Of a stretch of 49,287 nt of DNA, positions 20,138-28,386 are shown piece after piece. The DNA is from Acidobacteria bacterium 13_1_40CM_65_14 (lineage in GTDB: Bacteria; Acidobacteriota; Vicinamibacteria; Vicinamibacterales; CAVVIG01). The notes beneath the pieces were generated by a model, which saw only the letters and a list, made by a program, of their open reading frames with translations, ran no database searches and was not told the DNA's origin. Location: NCBI GenBank assembly GCA_001917905.1, contig MNEX01000101.1, forward strand, positions 1 through 49,287, in the 5' to 3' direction. A program made the translations under genes and the position numbers. Numbering within the stretch: position 1 is the first letter of the stretch; each line of letters opens with the position of its first letter.

Positions 20138-21349
20138 TCAGCGTCGCGCGGGAGAGCTCGTTGACACGATCGGCAGTTTGAATTCCATCCGGCGGCCTTC
20201 ACGCAAGGCGACGATGGTCGCCAGCGATCCGATCTTCGCGTCGAGCACCAGACGGTTGAAGTGCGACGGGTCGTTCACCGCTTGCCCGTTGAACGTGATG
20301 ACGACGTCGCCGGGCCGCAAGCCCGCGTCGTACACCTCGGAGTCGCGCGTCATCCGCGACACCAACGCGCCGCTCGTGTTCGGTGCGCCGACTTCTGCTG
20401 CCAGCTCCGGTGTCAGCTTCTCGATTCCGACGTAGCCGATCGATCCGCGGCGCACCTCGCCGAACTTCATCAGATCGTCGACGACTTTCTTCGCCAGGTT
20501 GCTCGGCACTGCGAAGCCGATGCCCTGGTAGCCGCCGCTCTCACTGTAGATGCCGGTGTTGATGCCGACCAGCTCGCCGCGGCTGTTGATCAGCGCGCCG
20601 CCCGAGTTGCCCGGATTGATTGCGGCGTCGGTCTGGATGAAGTCTTCGTACTGCGCGAAGCCGAGCTCCGCGCGGCCGGTCGCGCTGACAATCCCTGCTG
20701 TCACCGTCTGACTCAGTTGGAACGGGCTGCCGATGGCGAGCACCCACTCGCCGACCTTCAGCTGGCTCGAGTCGGACCAGGGAATCACAGGGAGACCGCT
20801 GACGTCGATCTTCAACAGCGCGATATCGGTGGACCGGTCGGTGCCGACGATCTTGCCGCGAATTTCCCGTTTGTCGGGTAGCGCAATCGTCACCTCGGTG
20901 CGGATCCCGCGCCCGTTGCTCTCGCCGATGACGTGGTTGTTCGTGACGACGTATCCGTCCGCTGAAACGATCACGCCGGACCCGAGGCTCAGCGACCGGC
21001 TGTCGCGCGGCGCGCCGAACACGTCGTCGTCGCCGAAGAAGTAGCGGAAGAACGGATCGGAGGCGTACGGGGATTGACGGCCGCGGACAATCTGCAGCGA
21101 CGAGATGTTCGCGACGCCCTTGACGGCCTGGCCGGCGACGCGTGTGAAATCGGGTCCGCCGCTTGCGGTGGTCGCGACCGCGCCCGGCACTCGCTGGGCG
21201 TCATTATTGCCAGGGCCAAAGGGCGGCGGCGCGGTGACACCGGTGGCCGCGCGTGAATCGGCGGCGGTTCGCATCCGCCCCGTGACGACCAGTCCGGCGA
21301 TGAAGCCGGCAATGACGAGGACGGTGGAAAGAACTAGGCGGCGATACAT
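20138..21349 (-). CDS. HtrA/DegP-type serine protease with PDZ domain
   Basis: 403 residues. N-terminal membrane anchor or signal ('LVLSTVLVIAGFIAGLVV'). Trypsin-like domain with His in 'VVTNNHVIG', Asp in 'STDIALLK' and Ser in 'INPGNSGGAL'. One C-terminal PDZ with 'SGALVSRMTRDSEVYDAGLRPGDVVITFNGQ' elements. DegS/HtrA-like proteins handle misfolded envelope proteins or trigger stress signalling. One PDZ domain and an uncleaved anchor favour a DegS-like or general HtrA protein. It lies downstream of hsp20 on the same strand, 99 bases apart, with a hairpin between: a plausible proteostasis pair. Confidence 0.93.
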   Translation of the reverse strand: MYRRLVLSTVLVIAGFIAGLVVTGRMRTAADSRAATGVTAPPPFGPGNNDAQRVPGAVATTASGGPDFTRVAGQAVKGVANISSLQIVRGRQSPYASDPFFRYFFGDDDVFGAPRDSRSLSLGSGVIVSADGYVVTNNHVIGESNGRGIRTEVTIALPDKREIRGKIVGTDRSTDIALLKIDVSGLPVIPWSDSSQLKVGEWVLAIGSPFQLSQTVTAGIVSATGRAELGFAQYEDFIQTDAAINPGNSGGALINSRGELVGINTGIYSESGGYQGIGFAVPSNLAKKVVDDLMKFGEVRRGSIGYVGIEKLTPELAAEVGAPNTSGALVSRMTRDSEVYDAGLRPGDVVITFNGQAVNDPSHFNRLVLDAKIGSLATIVALREGRRMEFKLPIVSTSSPARR

Positions 21350-21353
21350 GAAA

Positions 21354-21448
21354 TTGCAGATTTCAGAGTTCAGATTTCAGACTGATTGCAGATTCTACGA
21401 TTCCAATCCTCAATGCAATCTGAAATCTGCAATCTGAAATCTGAAATC
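21354..21448. repeat. family B hairpin (CAGATTTC units) between hsp20 and htrA
   Basis: Left arm GCAGATTTCAGAGTTCAGAT and on, right arm AATCTGAAATCTGCAATCTG and on, with a ~30-base loop. It fills the whole gap between hsp20 stop and htrA ATG, so it could split expression of the two genes. Confidence 0.7.
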
Positions 21449-21871
21449 TCATGACACGTTGATGCGGCGTGTGCCTCGCTCGTTCGACTTCGGAATCGTG
21501 ACGGTGAGGACGCCGTCCTTGAGATCGGCGGTGATGCCTTCGATGTCGATCGGCTCCGGCAGCGCGAAGGCGCGCTGGAAGCGGCCGTGTCCGCGTTCGA
21601 CGCGATGGAACTGCTCGCACGGAATGTCGCGTCCGGGTCCGGCGGGGCGTGCGCCGCGGATGATCACGCGGCTGTCTTCGGCGTGAATCTCGATTTGATC
21701 GCGCGCGAGACCCGGCAGTTCCGCGGTGAGCACGAACGCGGCCGGCGTTTCGTAGAGATCGACCGGCGGCGTCCAGCCGGGCGCGTCGGTGCCGACGAGT
21801 TGACCGATCTGCTCATGCAGCGCGAGCAGATCGCGAAGCGGATCCCATCTCGTGAACGCCACGGTTCGCAT
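21449..21871 (-). CDS. Hsp20/alpha-crystallin small heat-shock protein
   Basis: 140 residues from ATG 21871; the track ORF runs further upstream into the efp gene and is rejected. An alpha-crystallin domain spans ~40-135: 'PPVDLYETPAAFVLTAELPGL', 'VIIRGARP', 'FHRVERGHGRFQRAFALPE' and 'ADLKDGVLTVTIPKS'. These ATP-independent chaperones hold unfolding proteins. Divergent from efp with 58 bases between starts. No obvious CIRCE or ROSE element seen. Confidence 0.9.
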   Translation of the reverse strand: MRTVAFTRWDPLRDLLALHEQIGQLVGTDAPGWTPPVDLYETPAAFVLTAELPGLARDQIEIHAEDSRVIIRGARPAGPGRDIPCEQFHRVERGHGRFQRAFALPEPIDIEGITADLKDGVLTVTIPKSNERGTRRINVS

Positions 21872-21929
21872 CGTAGCACGATCGATTGGCGCCGGGCCAC
21901 ATGTGCTACGATTGCAAGGATATACGGTC

Positions 21930-22496
21930 ATGGCTTCTTCCATCCAAGCGACGCGACTTCGAAAAGGGATGCTGATCAAGTTCGGGAACGATTTGTTCCG
22001 CATCATGGATCTGCACCATCTCACGCCGGGCAACAAGCGCGCGCACATCCAGGCGCGCATGCGCAACATCCGGACGCAGGCGCTGGCGGATCACAAGTTC
22101 CGCGCGGAAGAAGACGTCGAGCGCGCCGTGCTGGACGAGCGCGAGATGCAGTACCTCTACAACGACGGCGACCATTACTACTTCATGGACACGTCGACGT
22201 ACGAGCAGATTCACATCTCGACCGAGGCGCTCGGCGACTCGAAGGATTACCTCATCGCCGACTCGATCATCCGCGTCGAGTTCTATGACGTCGAGCCGGT
22301 CGGCATCGAGCTGCCGCAGACGGTGGATCTCGTCGTGAAGGAAACCGTGCCCGGCATCAAGGGCGCCACGGCGAGCGCGCAGGTCAAGCCAGCGACGCTC
22401 GAGACCGGCCTCGTCATCCAGGTGCCGCCGTTCGTCAACGAAGGCGACAAGGTTCGGGTCAACACGGAAACCGGCGAGTACCAATCCAGGGTCTGA
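21930..22496 (+). CDS. efp: elongation factor P
   Basis: 188 residues from ATG 21930, AAGGA 9 bases upstream. Three beta domains with '[18 protein letters not shown]', '[13 protein letters not shown]', '[13 protein letters not shown]' and the C-terminal signature '[34 protein letters not shown]'. EF-P relieves ribosome stalling at polyproline. The tip of the first domain reads 'TPGNKRAHI': the residue that is Lys34 in E. coli, modified by EpmA/B, is Asn here, so neither lysylation nor rhamnosylation at that position is expected. TACGAT upstream may be the -10. Confidence 0.93.
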   Translation: MASSIQATRLRKGMLIKFGNDLFRIMDLHHLTPGNKRAHIQARMRNIRTQALADHKFRAEEDVERAVLDEREMQYLYNDGDHYYFMDTSTYEQIHISTEALGDSKDYLIADSIIRVEFYDVEPVGIELPQTVDLVVKETVPGIKGATASAQVKPATLETGLVIQVPPFVNEGDKVRVNTETGEYQSRV

Positions 22497-22497
22497 C

Positions 22498-23082
22498 GTG
22501 GACGTCGTGCGCAGCCAGCCACAACATGGCTGGATCGAAGTCATCACCGGCAGCATGTTCAGCGGCAAGAGCGAGGAGCTCATTCGCCGGCTGCGCCGCG
22601 CGCAGATTGCGAAGCAGCAGGTCCAGATCTTCAAGCCGCTCGTCGACAACCGCTACAGCGAAGATCACATCGTCTCGCACAGCGACATGCGTATGGCGTC
22701 GCAGTGCGTGAAGAGCTCCGACGAGCTCGTGAAGTGCGTCGACGACGACACCGAGGTCGTCGGGATTGACGAAGGGCAGTTCTTCGACGCGAACCTGCCG
22801 GCCGCGTGCAACACGCTCGCGGACCGCGGGAAACGTGTGATCGTCGCGGGTCTGGATCAGGACTACCTGGGCCGTCCGTTCGAGCCGATGCCGCAGCTCC
22901 TCGCGATTGCCGAATACATCACCAAGACGCTGGCCATCTGCGTCGTCTGCGGCGATCCGGCGAACCACACGCAGCGGCTGGTCGCCAGCAGCGACCGCGT
23001 GCTGGTCGGCGCCACCGGGATGTACGAAGCGCGCTGCCGTCACTGCTTCGACCCGACCCTCGCCGCCGTCGAAAAGGTGTAG
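22498..23082 (+). CDS. tdk: thymidine kinase
   Basis: 194 residues from GTG 22498, one base after the efp stop. Type II thymidine kinase: P-loop '[14 protein letters not shown]', 'FKPLVDNRY', catalytic Glu region 'GIDEGQFFD', '[17 protein letters not shown]', and zinc-binding 'CVVCG' and 'CRHCF'. Salvages thymidine to TMP. Tight spacing suggests an operon with efp, though functions are unrelated. Confidence 0.94.
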   Translation: MDVVRSQPQHGWIEVITGSMFSGKSEELIRRLRRAQIAKQQVQIFKPLVDNRYSEDHIVSHSDMRMASQCVKSSDELVKCVDDDTEVVGIDEGQFFDANLPAACNTLADRGKRVIVAGLDQDYLGRPFEPMPQLLAIAEYITKTLAICVVCGDPANHTQRLVASSDRVLVGATGMYEARCRHCFDPTLAAVEKV

Positions 23083-23085
23083 TGG

Positions 23086-23175
23086 AGCAAGCGTGCGCGG
23101 CGGGGGCCCCGCCACGGCACCCCAACGCGGCTGCCGCGTTGGGGACCCCGCGTTGTCGCGGCCCGAGAATCGCGG
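23086..23175. repeat. GC-rich palindrome cluster after tdk (family A-related)
   Basis: GGCGGGGGCCCCGCC followed by CCCCAACGCGGCTGCCGCGTTGGGG, a perfect palindrome around CTG. A near-identical palindrome in the opposite orientation lies at 45702-45727. It follows the tdk stop and may end transcription. Confidence 0.6.
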
Positions 23176-23221
23176 TCGAAGGCCTGTTGTGGGTTGTACC
23201 CAACCAGCTCGGACGGTCCGC

Positions 23222-23227
23222 TAGAAT
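23222..23227 (+). promoter_or_regulatory. leaderless-type -10 box
   Basis: TAGAAT 6 bases before the GTG at 23234; no clear -35. Confidence 0.4.
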
Positions 23228-23233
23228 TATTTC

Positions 23234-23791
23234 GTGAACGCTCAGCCGATCCTTGCAGGGATCCTGCTGCTGCTCGGCGCCGGCTTCCTGATTGCGAATG
23301 CCCGGCTCATCCTCGAATACGTCCGGTTCCTTCGGCGAAAGCCGGGCGCGCTGCTGATCTGGCCGAGTCCCAAGCCGCCGTACTACGGGATGGCGCTCGC
23401 CATTGGCGTGACGATGGGTCTGCTCGTGTTCTACAAGCTCGTGTACCTGCGACAGCAGGCGTTCGGCGAAATCATGATGTTCGCCTACTACGCGTACCTG
23501 GTGCCGCTGAACCGCCGCATCGGCCGCGGGTTCTACGAGGACGGCATCTGGGCGGACAACGCGTTCATCCCGTACCACGAGATCGGCGGCATCAGCTGGC
23601 GCGAAGGCGAGCACGAGATCGCGCTCATCGTCATCTCACGGCTGCGCAATCTTGCACGGCGTCTCATCGTGCCGGGCGACAAATACGGCGCCGCGCGGCG
23701 GCTCCTGCGGGACAAGATCGGCGAGCACGCCATCCACTTCACGGGCACCGGACTGGATCTCGGCGCCCACGACGAGCGCGACGAAGCATGA
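23234..23791 (+). CDS. membrane protein of unknown function (DUF5673-like)
   Basis: 185 residues. Two hydrophobic helices at ~5-28 ('AGILLLLGAGFLIANARLI') and ~50-70, with a third weaker one at ~78-92. Then comes a soluble domain with 'GFYEDGIWADNAFIPYHEIGGISWREGEHEIALIV' character, which resembles DUF5673 or PH-like membrane domains: a beta-rich region after two helices. Exact role unknown. The transcript may be leaderless (TAGAAT). A long hairpin separates it from ku. Confidence 0.65.
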   Translation: MNAQPILAGILLLLGAGFLIANARLILEYVRFLRRKPGALLIWPSPKPPYYGMALAIGVTMGLLVFYKLVYLRQQAFGEIMMFAYYAYLVPLNRRIGRGFYEDGIWADNAFIPYHEIGGISWREGEHEIALIVISRLRNLARRLIVPGDKYGAARRLLRDKIGEHAIHFTGTGLDLGAHDERDEA

Positions 23792-23792
23792 T

Positions 23793-23949
23793 GTGGTCGT
23801 TGGTCATTGGTCGTTAGTCATTGGTCGTTTGTCGTTGCCGCTCGTCAAGGGCGACATCGCATCGACCGATACAAGAGACTGGCGTGACTGACGCCTTAGA
23901 ACGAAACGACTAACGACCCAGGACGAACGACCAAAGACCAAAGACCATT
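23793..23949. repeat. family B hairpin (GGTCGTTAGTC units) upstream of ku
   Basis: Left arm TGGTCGTTGGTCATTGGTCG and on; right arm ACGACTAACGACCCAGGACG to GACCAAAGACC. The middle holds a small perfect hairpin, GGCGT-gactg-ACGCC (23881-23895). The right arm ends 7 bases before the ku ATG and can pair across ~150 bases. The same word forms the array at 2608-2654. Confidence 0.7.
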
Positions 23950-23950
23950 T

Positions 23951-24799
23951 ATGGCAGCACGAGCGACCTGGAAGGGATTTCTGAAAATCAGCCTGGTGAA
24001 CATTCCGATCAAAGTGTTCCCGGCCACCGAGTCGAGCGGGACGATCTCGTTCAACCAGCTCCACGGCGAGTGCCAGACGCGCATCCAGCAGAAGCGCTGG
24101 TGCCCGAGCTGCAACCGCGAGGTGCCGAACTCGGAGATCGTCAAGGGGTACGAGTTCGAGAAGGGACGCTACGTCATCATGTCGGACGAGGATTTCGACA
24201 AGGTGCGTCCCGAATCGACGCGCGTGATCGATCTGGTCCAGTTCGCCGACGACTCGTCGATCGATCCGATGTACGTCGACCGTACCTACTACCTCGCGCC
24301 CGACGGCGCCATGGCGGCCGACGCGTTCGCCGTGATGCGCGACGGCATGAAAGGGAAAGTCGGCGTGGGCAAGCTCGCGCTCTACGGGCGTGAGTACCTC
24401 GTCGCCGTCAAGCCGCACGACCGGGGTATCGTGATGTACACGCTGCACCACGCCGCGGAAATCCGGAGCATCGACGCGGTGGAAGAGTTGAGCGCCGTCC
24501 CGGCGAAGGTGAAGCCCGAGGAGATCAAGCTGGCGAAGCAGGTCATCGAGACGTTCGAGGGGCCGCTGAACCTTGCCGACTACAAGGACGAGTATCGCGA
24601 GGGACTGCAGCGCATCATCGACGCCAAGATCGCCGGCGAAGAAATCGTCGCCACGGCTGCCGAAGCGCCGCCGCGCGTCGTCAACCTGATGGAAGCGCTG
24701 AAGAAGAGTCTCGATTCGGTGAGCGCGACGAAGAAGAAACCGGCGAAGGTCGTTGCCGCGAAACCCGGCGCGACGGTGGCGAAGCGGAAACGGGCCTAG
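23951..24799 (+). CDS. ku: Ku protein (bacterial non-homologous end joining)
   Basis: 282 residues from ATG 23951. Homodimeric Ku rings thread onto double-strand break ends and recruit LigD. Visible: 'TWKGFLKISLVNIPIKVFPA', 'HGECQTRI' and 'WCPSCNREVPNSEIVKGYEF', 'RTYYLAPDG', 'VGKLALYGREYLVAVKPHDRG' and 'LADYKDEYREGLQRIIDAKIAGEE'. The tail is Lys/Ala-rich ('KKKPAKVVAAK'), typical of extended bacterial Ku tails that bind DNA. No ligD is in the window. It stands alone between two hairpins. Confidence 0.95.
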   Translation: MAARATWKGFLKISLVNIPIKVFPATESSGTISFNQLHGECQTRIQQKRWCPSCNREVPNSEIVKGYEFEKGRYVIMSDEDFDKVRPESTRVIDLVQFADDSSIDPMYVDRTYYLAPDGAMAADAFAVMRDGMKGKVGVGKLALYGREYLVAVKPHDRGIVMYTLHHAAEIRSIDAVEELSAVPAKVKPEEIKLAKQVIETFEGPLNLADYKDEYREGLQRIIDAKIAGEEIVATAAEAPPRVVNLMEALKKSLDSVSATKKKPAKVVAAKPGATVAKRKRA

Positions 24800-24800
24800 C

Positions 24801-24823
24801 GGAATGAGGAATTAGCTCATTCC
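24801..24823. terminator. hairpin between convergent ku and phosphatidyltransferase genes
   Basis: GGAATGAG-gaattag-CTCATTCC, perfect 8-bp stem. Placed between two converging stops; no long U-tract. Confidence 0.5.
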
Positions 24824-24828
24824 TGATT

Positions 24829-25701
24829 TCAGTGGCCGCTCAGCCATCCGATGAGGCCGTCTCCCGACGCCATGGGATCGCCCAGCCAGTCGGGCGGGAT
24901 CAACCATACGAACGCGAGAATCGCGATGACCCACAGATCGTAGGGCAGCGTCGCCCGTTCATCGGTCCAGAAGAAGGCACGATTGAAGAAACCGGCCACG
25001 CCCTTTCTGGTCGGCATCGGCAGATGGTTCAGCGCGAGATACGTGTAGTAAATCCGGTTCGCCACCGCCAGGACCGACAGCACCAGAATCACCCACAGCA
25101 CGCCGGCCATCCGATTGGTGGACGCGCCAATCATGAACAGCACGATGCGCTCGGGGCGCTCCATGAAGCCGACCTTGCACTTGTGGACGAGCGACTCGGC
25201 GCGCGCGCGCGCGTAGCTGGTCATGATCGAGAAGATCAGCGTCAGGGCCGCGATCATCACGTAGTCGCCGCGCCCCAGCTTCGAGTAGAGAAAGATCAGC
25301 CCCGTGATGAGCGCAAGATCCGAAAAGCGATCGAGCGTCGAATCCCAGAACGCGCCGAACTCCGACACGGTATTGGTCAGGTGCGCGACCTTGCCGTCGA
25401 TGAAGTCGAAGATGTTGGCGACGAGCATGATGACGAACGCCAGCATGAACTTCCCGAAACCGAGCGCCCACGCCGCCCCGACGTTGATGATGACCCCGAT
25501 GAGCGTGAGCGTGTTCGGGTGGATGTGCAGCTTGACGCACGCGTTGATGATCGCGCGCAGGGGAAACATGCAGATCTTCCCGATGAGCCCGGTGAAGGTG
25601 GTGCGCGGACGCGGTGCCCGGCCGTTCACGGTCGTCACCGACGTGCCGCTGACTGCGGGGCTTATAATGGAAGGTTCAGACACAGAACGAAAACGCGACA
25701 T
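24829..25701 (-). CDS. CDP-alcohol phosphatidyltransferase family protein
   Basis: 290 residues with about six membrane helices. The family signature D-x2-DG-x2-A-x-G-x3-D-x3-D appears as 'DFIDGKVAHLTNTVSEFGAF' then 'WDSTLD'. The usual Arg after the Ala is His. Likely makes a phospholipid head-group bond (phosphatidylglycerophosphate, or archaetidyl/inositol-phosphate type); the substrate is not readable. Its listed ATG is only 8 bases from the divergent uvrC ATG and overlaps a TATAAT that seems to serve uvrC. A GTG further in (residue 22 or 25) may be the true start. Confidence 0.8.
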   Translation of the reverse strand: MSRFRSVSEPSIISPAVSGTSVTTVNGRAPRPRTTFTGLIGKICMFPLRAIINACVKLHIHPNTLTLIGVIINVGAAWALGFGKFMLAFVIMLVANIFDFIDGKVAHLTNTVSEFGAFWDSTLDRFSDLALITGLIFLYSKLGRGDYVMIAALTLIFSIMTSYARARAESLVHKCKVGFMERPERIVLFMIGASTNRMAGVLWVILVLSVLAVANRIYYTYLALNHLPMPTRKGVAGFFNRAFFWTDERATLPYDLWVIAILAFVWLIPPDWLGDPMASGDGLIGWLSGH

Positions 25702-25709
25702 AGTAGCGT

Positions 25710-27647
25710 ATGGCCATCCACGAACTCAAGGAACAGATCGCCCGGTTGCCTGAGCAGCCCGGAGTCTATCTGTACTTCAACGCGGACGGCGACACGATTT
25801 ATGTGGGCAAGGCGCGCGCGCTGCGTGACCGCGTGCGCAACTATCTGGGCGGGTACGGCTCGGACGTGAAGCGCGACGCGCTGCTCGACGAAATCGCGCG
25901 GCTCGAGGTCATCGTCACCGACTCGGTGGTCGAGGCGCTCGCGCTCGAAAACAACCTGATCAAGCAGCGGAGCCCGAAGTTCAACATCCTGCTGCGCGAT
26001 GACAAGAACTACCCGTACCTGCAGCTGACGACGAATGAAGCGTTTCCGCGGGTGCTCGTCGCCCGGCGCGTCGAGCGAGACGGCAGCTTCTATGCCGGAC
26101 CGTTTCTGCCCGCGCACTTCGCGCGCAAGACGATGAGCCTGACGCACCGGCTGTTCGGTATCCGCTCGTGCAACGAGGTGATTACCGGGAAGCGCGGCCG
26201 CCCCTGCCTGGAGTACGACATCAAGCGGTGCATCGCGCCGTGCGTCGACACGATCTGCACGGCCGACGAGTATTCGGGCGCGGTGGGTATGACGCAACTG
26301 TTTCTGGAAGGGAAGAACGACGAGCTCGTCAAGACGCTGCGTACGCGGATGCTCGACGCGGCGGCGGGCGAGCGGTTCGAGGAGGCCGCGCAGCTGCGCG
26401 ACGCGATGCGGACCGTGCAGACGCTGCACGATCGCCAGCAGAAGATGGCGACGACGGAGCTCGGCCACCGCGACGTGTTCGGGCTGAAGCTCGGGCCCGC
26501 CGGCGTCGCGCTGCAGGTCTTCCAGGTCCGCAGCGGACGCGTCGTCGAGCGCGTGGAGCTCGGAACCGAAGACGCGATTGTCGGATCGCGCGAGGGCGAA
26601 GTGCTCGCGGCCGCGATTCAGCAGTTCTACGAGCTGCGCGGCGCGCCCCCGGAAATTCATGTGACCGTGGAGCCGGACGAGCGCGAGGCGCTCGAAGCGT
26701 GGCTGACCGATCGCGCCGGGCGCCGCGTCAAGATTGTCGTGCCGCAGCGCGGCGAGAAGCGCGGCTTCGTCGATCTCGCGAACCGAAACGCCGCCCTCGC
26801 GTATTCGACGCGCTTCAATCAGGCCAGGGCGGCGCAGTACGACGCGCTCGAAACCTTGCAGCACGTCCTCGCGCTGCCGACGCTGCCGCGGCGCATCGAG
26901 TGCTTCGACATCTCGACGATCCAGGGCAGCGAAACCGTCGCGTCGATGGTCGTCTGCGAAGACGGCCGCATGCGCCGCGCGGAATATCGGAAGTTTCGAA
27001 TCAGAGGCACGGGACGTTCTGTTCTGGATACGCGCGAGGGCCACGGCCCGAGCGCGTCAGCGGACGGGGGTGGGGCCCCGTCCGAAGTAAAGAATAGGGG
27101 GGCCCCGGCGCCAGTGGAAGAAGGTGGGGCCCCGCCCGCAGTAAGAAACGACGACTTCGCGGCGATGCACGAAGTCGTGCTGCGACGCTATCGCAAGCTG
27201 CTCGAGCACGGCGGTCCGTTTCCCGATCTCGTGCTGATCGACGGCGGCAAAGGGCAGTTGACGGCGGCGTACGCGGCGCTCGAAGAATTGGGTCTCGCGA
27301 ACCTCGTCGCGGTCGGCATCGCCAAGAAAGAGGAGCTGCTCTACACGCGCGACCGCGAGGATCCGATTGCGCTCGCGGCGACCGATCCGGCGCTGCTGCT
27401 CGTGCAGCGGATCCGCGACGAAGCGCATCGCTTCGCCGTCACGTTCCACCGCCGTGCACGCGCGATGCGCGACCTGCGATCCGAGCTCGATCACGTGCCC
27501 GGCGTCGGGCCGCGGCGGCGCAAGACATTGCTGACGACGTTCGGGAGCCTCGCCGGCGTGAGGCGCGCGACGCGTGAAGAGCTGGCGGCTGTTGTCGGCG
27601 CGAAAACGGCCGACGCCGTTCTTGCGTTTTTCGCGAGTCGGCCGTAA
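25710..27647 (+). CDS. uvrC: UvrABC excinuclease subunit C
   Basis: 645 residues. Nuclease of nucleotide excision repair. GIY-YIG domain at the N-terminus ('PGVYLYFNADGDTIYVGKAR'), a UVR motif region around 'RFEEAAQLRDAMRTVQ', an RNase H-like endonuclease domain with 'IECFDISTIQGSETVASMVV' and 'LIDGGKGQLTAA', and C-terminal HhH ('VPGVGPRRRKTLLTTFGS'). Between 'KFRIRGTG' and 'DDFAAMHEVV', where homologs have only ~8-10 residues, there is an in-frame insertion of ~40 residues from repeat DNA (27015-27148). TATAAT at 25669-25674 may be the -10. Confidence 0.95.
   Translation: MAIHELKEQIARLPEQPGVYLYFNADGDTIYVGKARALRDRVRNYLGGYGSDVKRDALLDEIARLEVIVTDSVVEALALENNLIKQRSPKFNILLRDDKNYPYLQLTTNEAFPRVLVARRVERDGSFYAGPFLPAHFARKTMSLTHRLFGIRSCNEVITGKRGRPCLEYDIKRCIAPCVDTICTADEYSGAVGMTQLFLEGKNDELVKTLRTRMLDAAAGERFEEAAQLRDAMRTVQTLHDRQQKMATTELGHRDVFGLKLGPAGVALQVFQVRSGRVVERVELGTEDAIVGSREGEVLAAAIQQFYELRGAPPEIHVTVEPDEREALEAWLTDRAGRRVKIVVPQRGEKRGFVDLANRNAALAYSTRFNQARAAQYDALETLQHVLALPTLPRRIECFDISTIQGSETVASMVVCEDGRMRRAEYRKFRIRGTGRSVLDTREGHGPSASADGGGAPSEVKNRGAPAPVEEGGAPPAVRNDDFAAMHEVVLRRYRKLLEHGGPFPDLVLIDGGKGQLTAAYAALEELGLANLVAVGIAKKEELLYTRDREDPIALAATDPALLLVQRIRDEAHRFAVTFHRRARAMRDLRSELDHVPGVGPRRRKTLLTTFGSLAGVRRATREELAAVVGAKTADAVLAFFASRP
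27015..27148 (+). repeat. family A repeat with two extra palindromes, inserted in frame in uvrC
   Basis: GTTCTGTTCTGGATACGCG, centre CGAGGGCCACGGCCCGAGCG, GGGGGTGGGGCCCCGTCC, AGTAAAG; then AGGGGGGCCCCGGCGCCAG and GGTGGGGCCCCGCCC-GCAGTAAG. A nested or serial insertion. The frame gives 'SASADGGGAPSEVKN' then 'GGAPPAVRN', so the 3' end of the unit is present more than once. Confidence 0.8.
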
Positions 27648-27660
27648 CCTGTCGACATCG

Positions 27661-27730
27661 AACGCAAAGCGCGCAAAGGACGCAAAGAAACAACCTCTTC
27701 TTTGCGGTCTTGGCGGCCTTTGCGTTCAAC
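27661..27730. repeat. family B hairpin (AACGCAAAG units) after uvrC
   Basis: Left AACGCAAAGCGCGCAAAGGA and on; right CTTCTTTGCGGTCTTGGCGG to CTTTGCGTT. Abuts the M50 protease start region. Confidence 0.7.
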
Positions 27731-27741
27731 GTGATCCCCTC

Positions 27742-28386
27742 TTGGACATCAACATCGGTCAAATCTTCATTGCCTTCATCGTCTTGCTGTTTTCGCTGAC
27801 CATTCACGAGATGGCGCACGCGTGGACGGCGGATCGGCTCGGCGATCCCACGGCGCGTCTGCTCGGCCGCGTCTCGCTGAATCCGCTCGTGCACGCGGAT
27901 CCGATCGGCACGATCCTGTTTCCCCTCGTAGCCATGACGACGGGCTTTCGATTCCTCATCGGTTGGGCGAAACCGGTGCCGGTCAACGTCCGCCAGCTCC
28001 GGCATCCACGCCGCGATTACGTGCTCGTCGCGGCCGCCGGCCCGGCCAGTAATCTTCTTCTCGCCGTCGCCGCGGCGGTCCTTCTGCGCATCGTCCCCGT
28101 GTCGCCGTACACGCTGGGAGAACCGAACGTCACGGCGCCGATGGCGACGCTGTTCGCGACCGCGATGCAGACCAACGTGCTGCTCGCCGTCTTCAACATG
28201 ATTCCGATTCCGCCGCTCGACGGCGGAAACGTCCTCGGTGGGCTGCTGCCGCGGCCGCTCGCGTCTCGCTACGACTCGCTGATTCGGCCGTACGGGTTCG
28301 TGCTCCTCTACGTGCTCATGTTCACCCGCGGTTTCGACTACCTCGTCATCCCGCCGTCGCGTCTGCTGCTTTCTTGGCTTCTGTGA
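27742..28386 (+). CDS. site-2 protease family metallopeptidase (M50)
   Basis: 214 residues from TTG 27742; upstream in-frame codons are repeat DNA. Multi-pass membrane protein with zinc motif 'LTIHEMAHAW' and the second site 'IPIPPLDGGNVL', both in membrane helices. This short form without PDZ resembles the FtsH-adjacent/YwhC-type group, which cleaves membrane proteins but whose substrates are mostly unknown. The stop overlaps the trpS start. No other start codon has a good ribosome binding site, so the exact N-terminus is uncertain. Confidence 0.88.
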   Translation: MDINIGQIFIAFIVLLFSLTIHEMAHAWTADRLGDPTARLLGRVSLNPLVHADPIGTILFPLVAMTTGFRFLIGWAKPVPVNVRQLRHPRRDYVLVAAAGPASNLLLAVAAAVLLRIVPVSPYTLGEPNVTAPMATLFATAMQTNVLLAVFNMIPIPPLDGGNVLGGLLPRPLASRYDSLIRPYGFVLLYVLMFTRGFDYLVIPPSRLLLSWLL

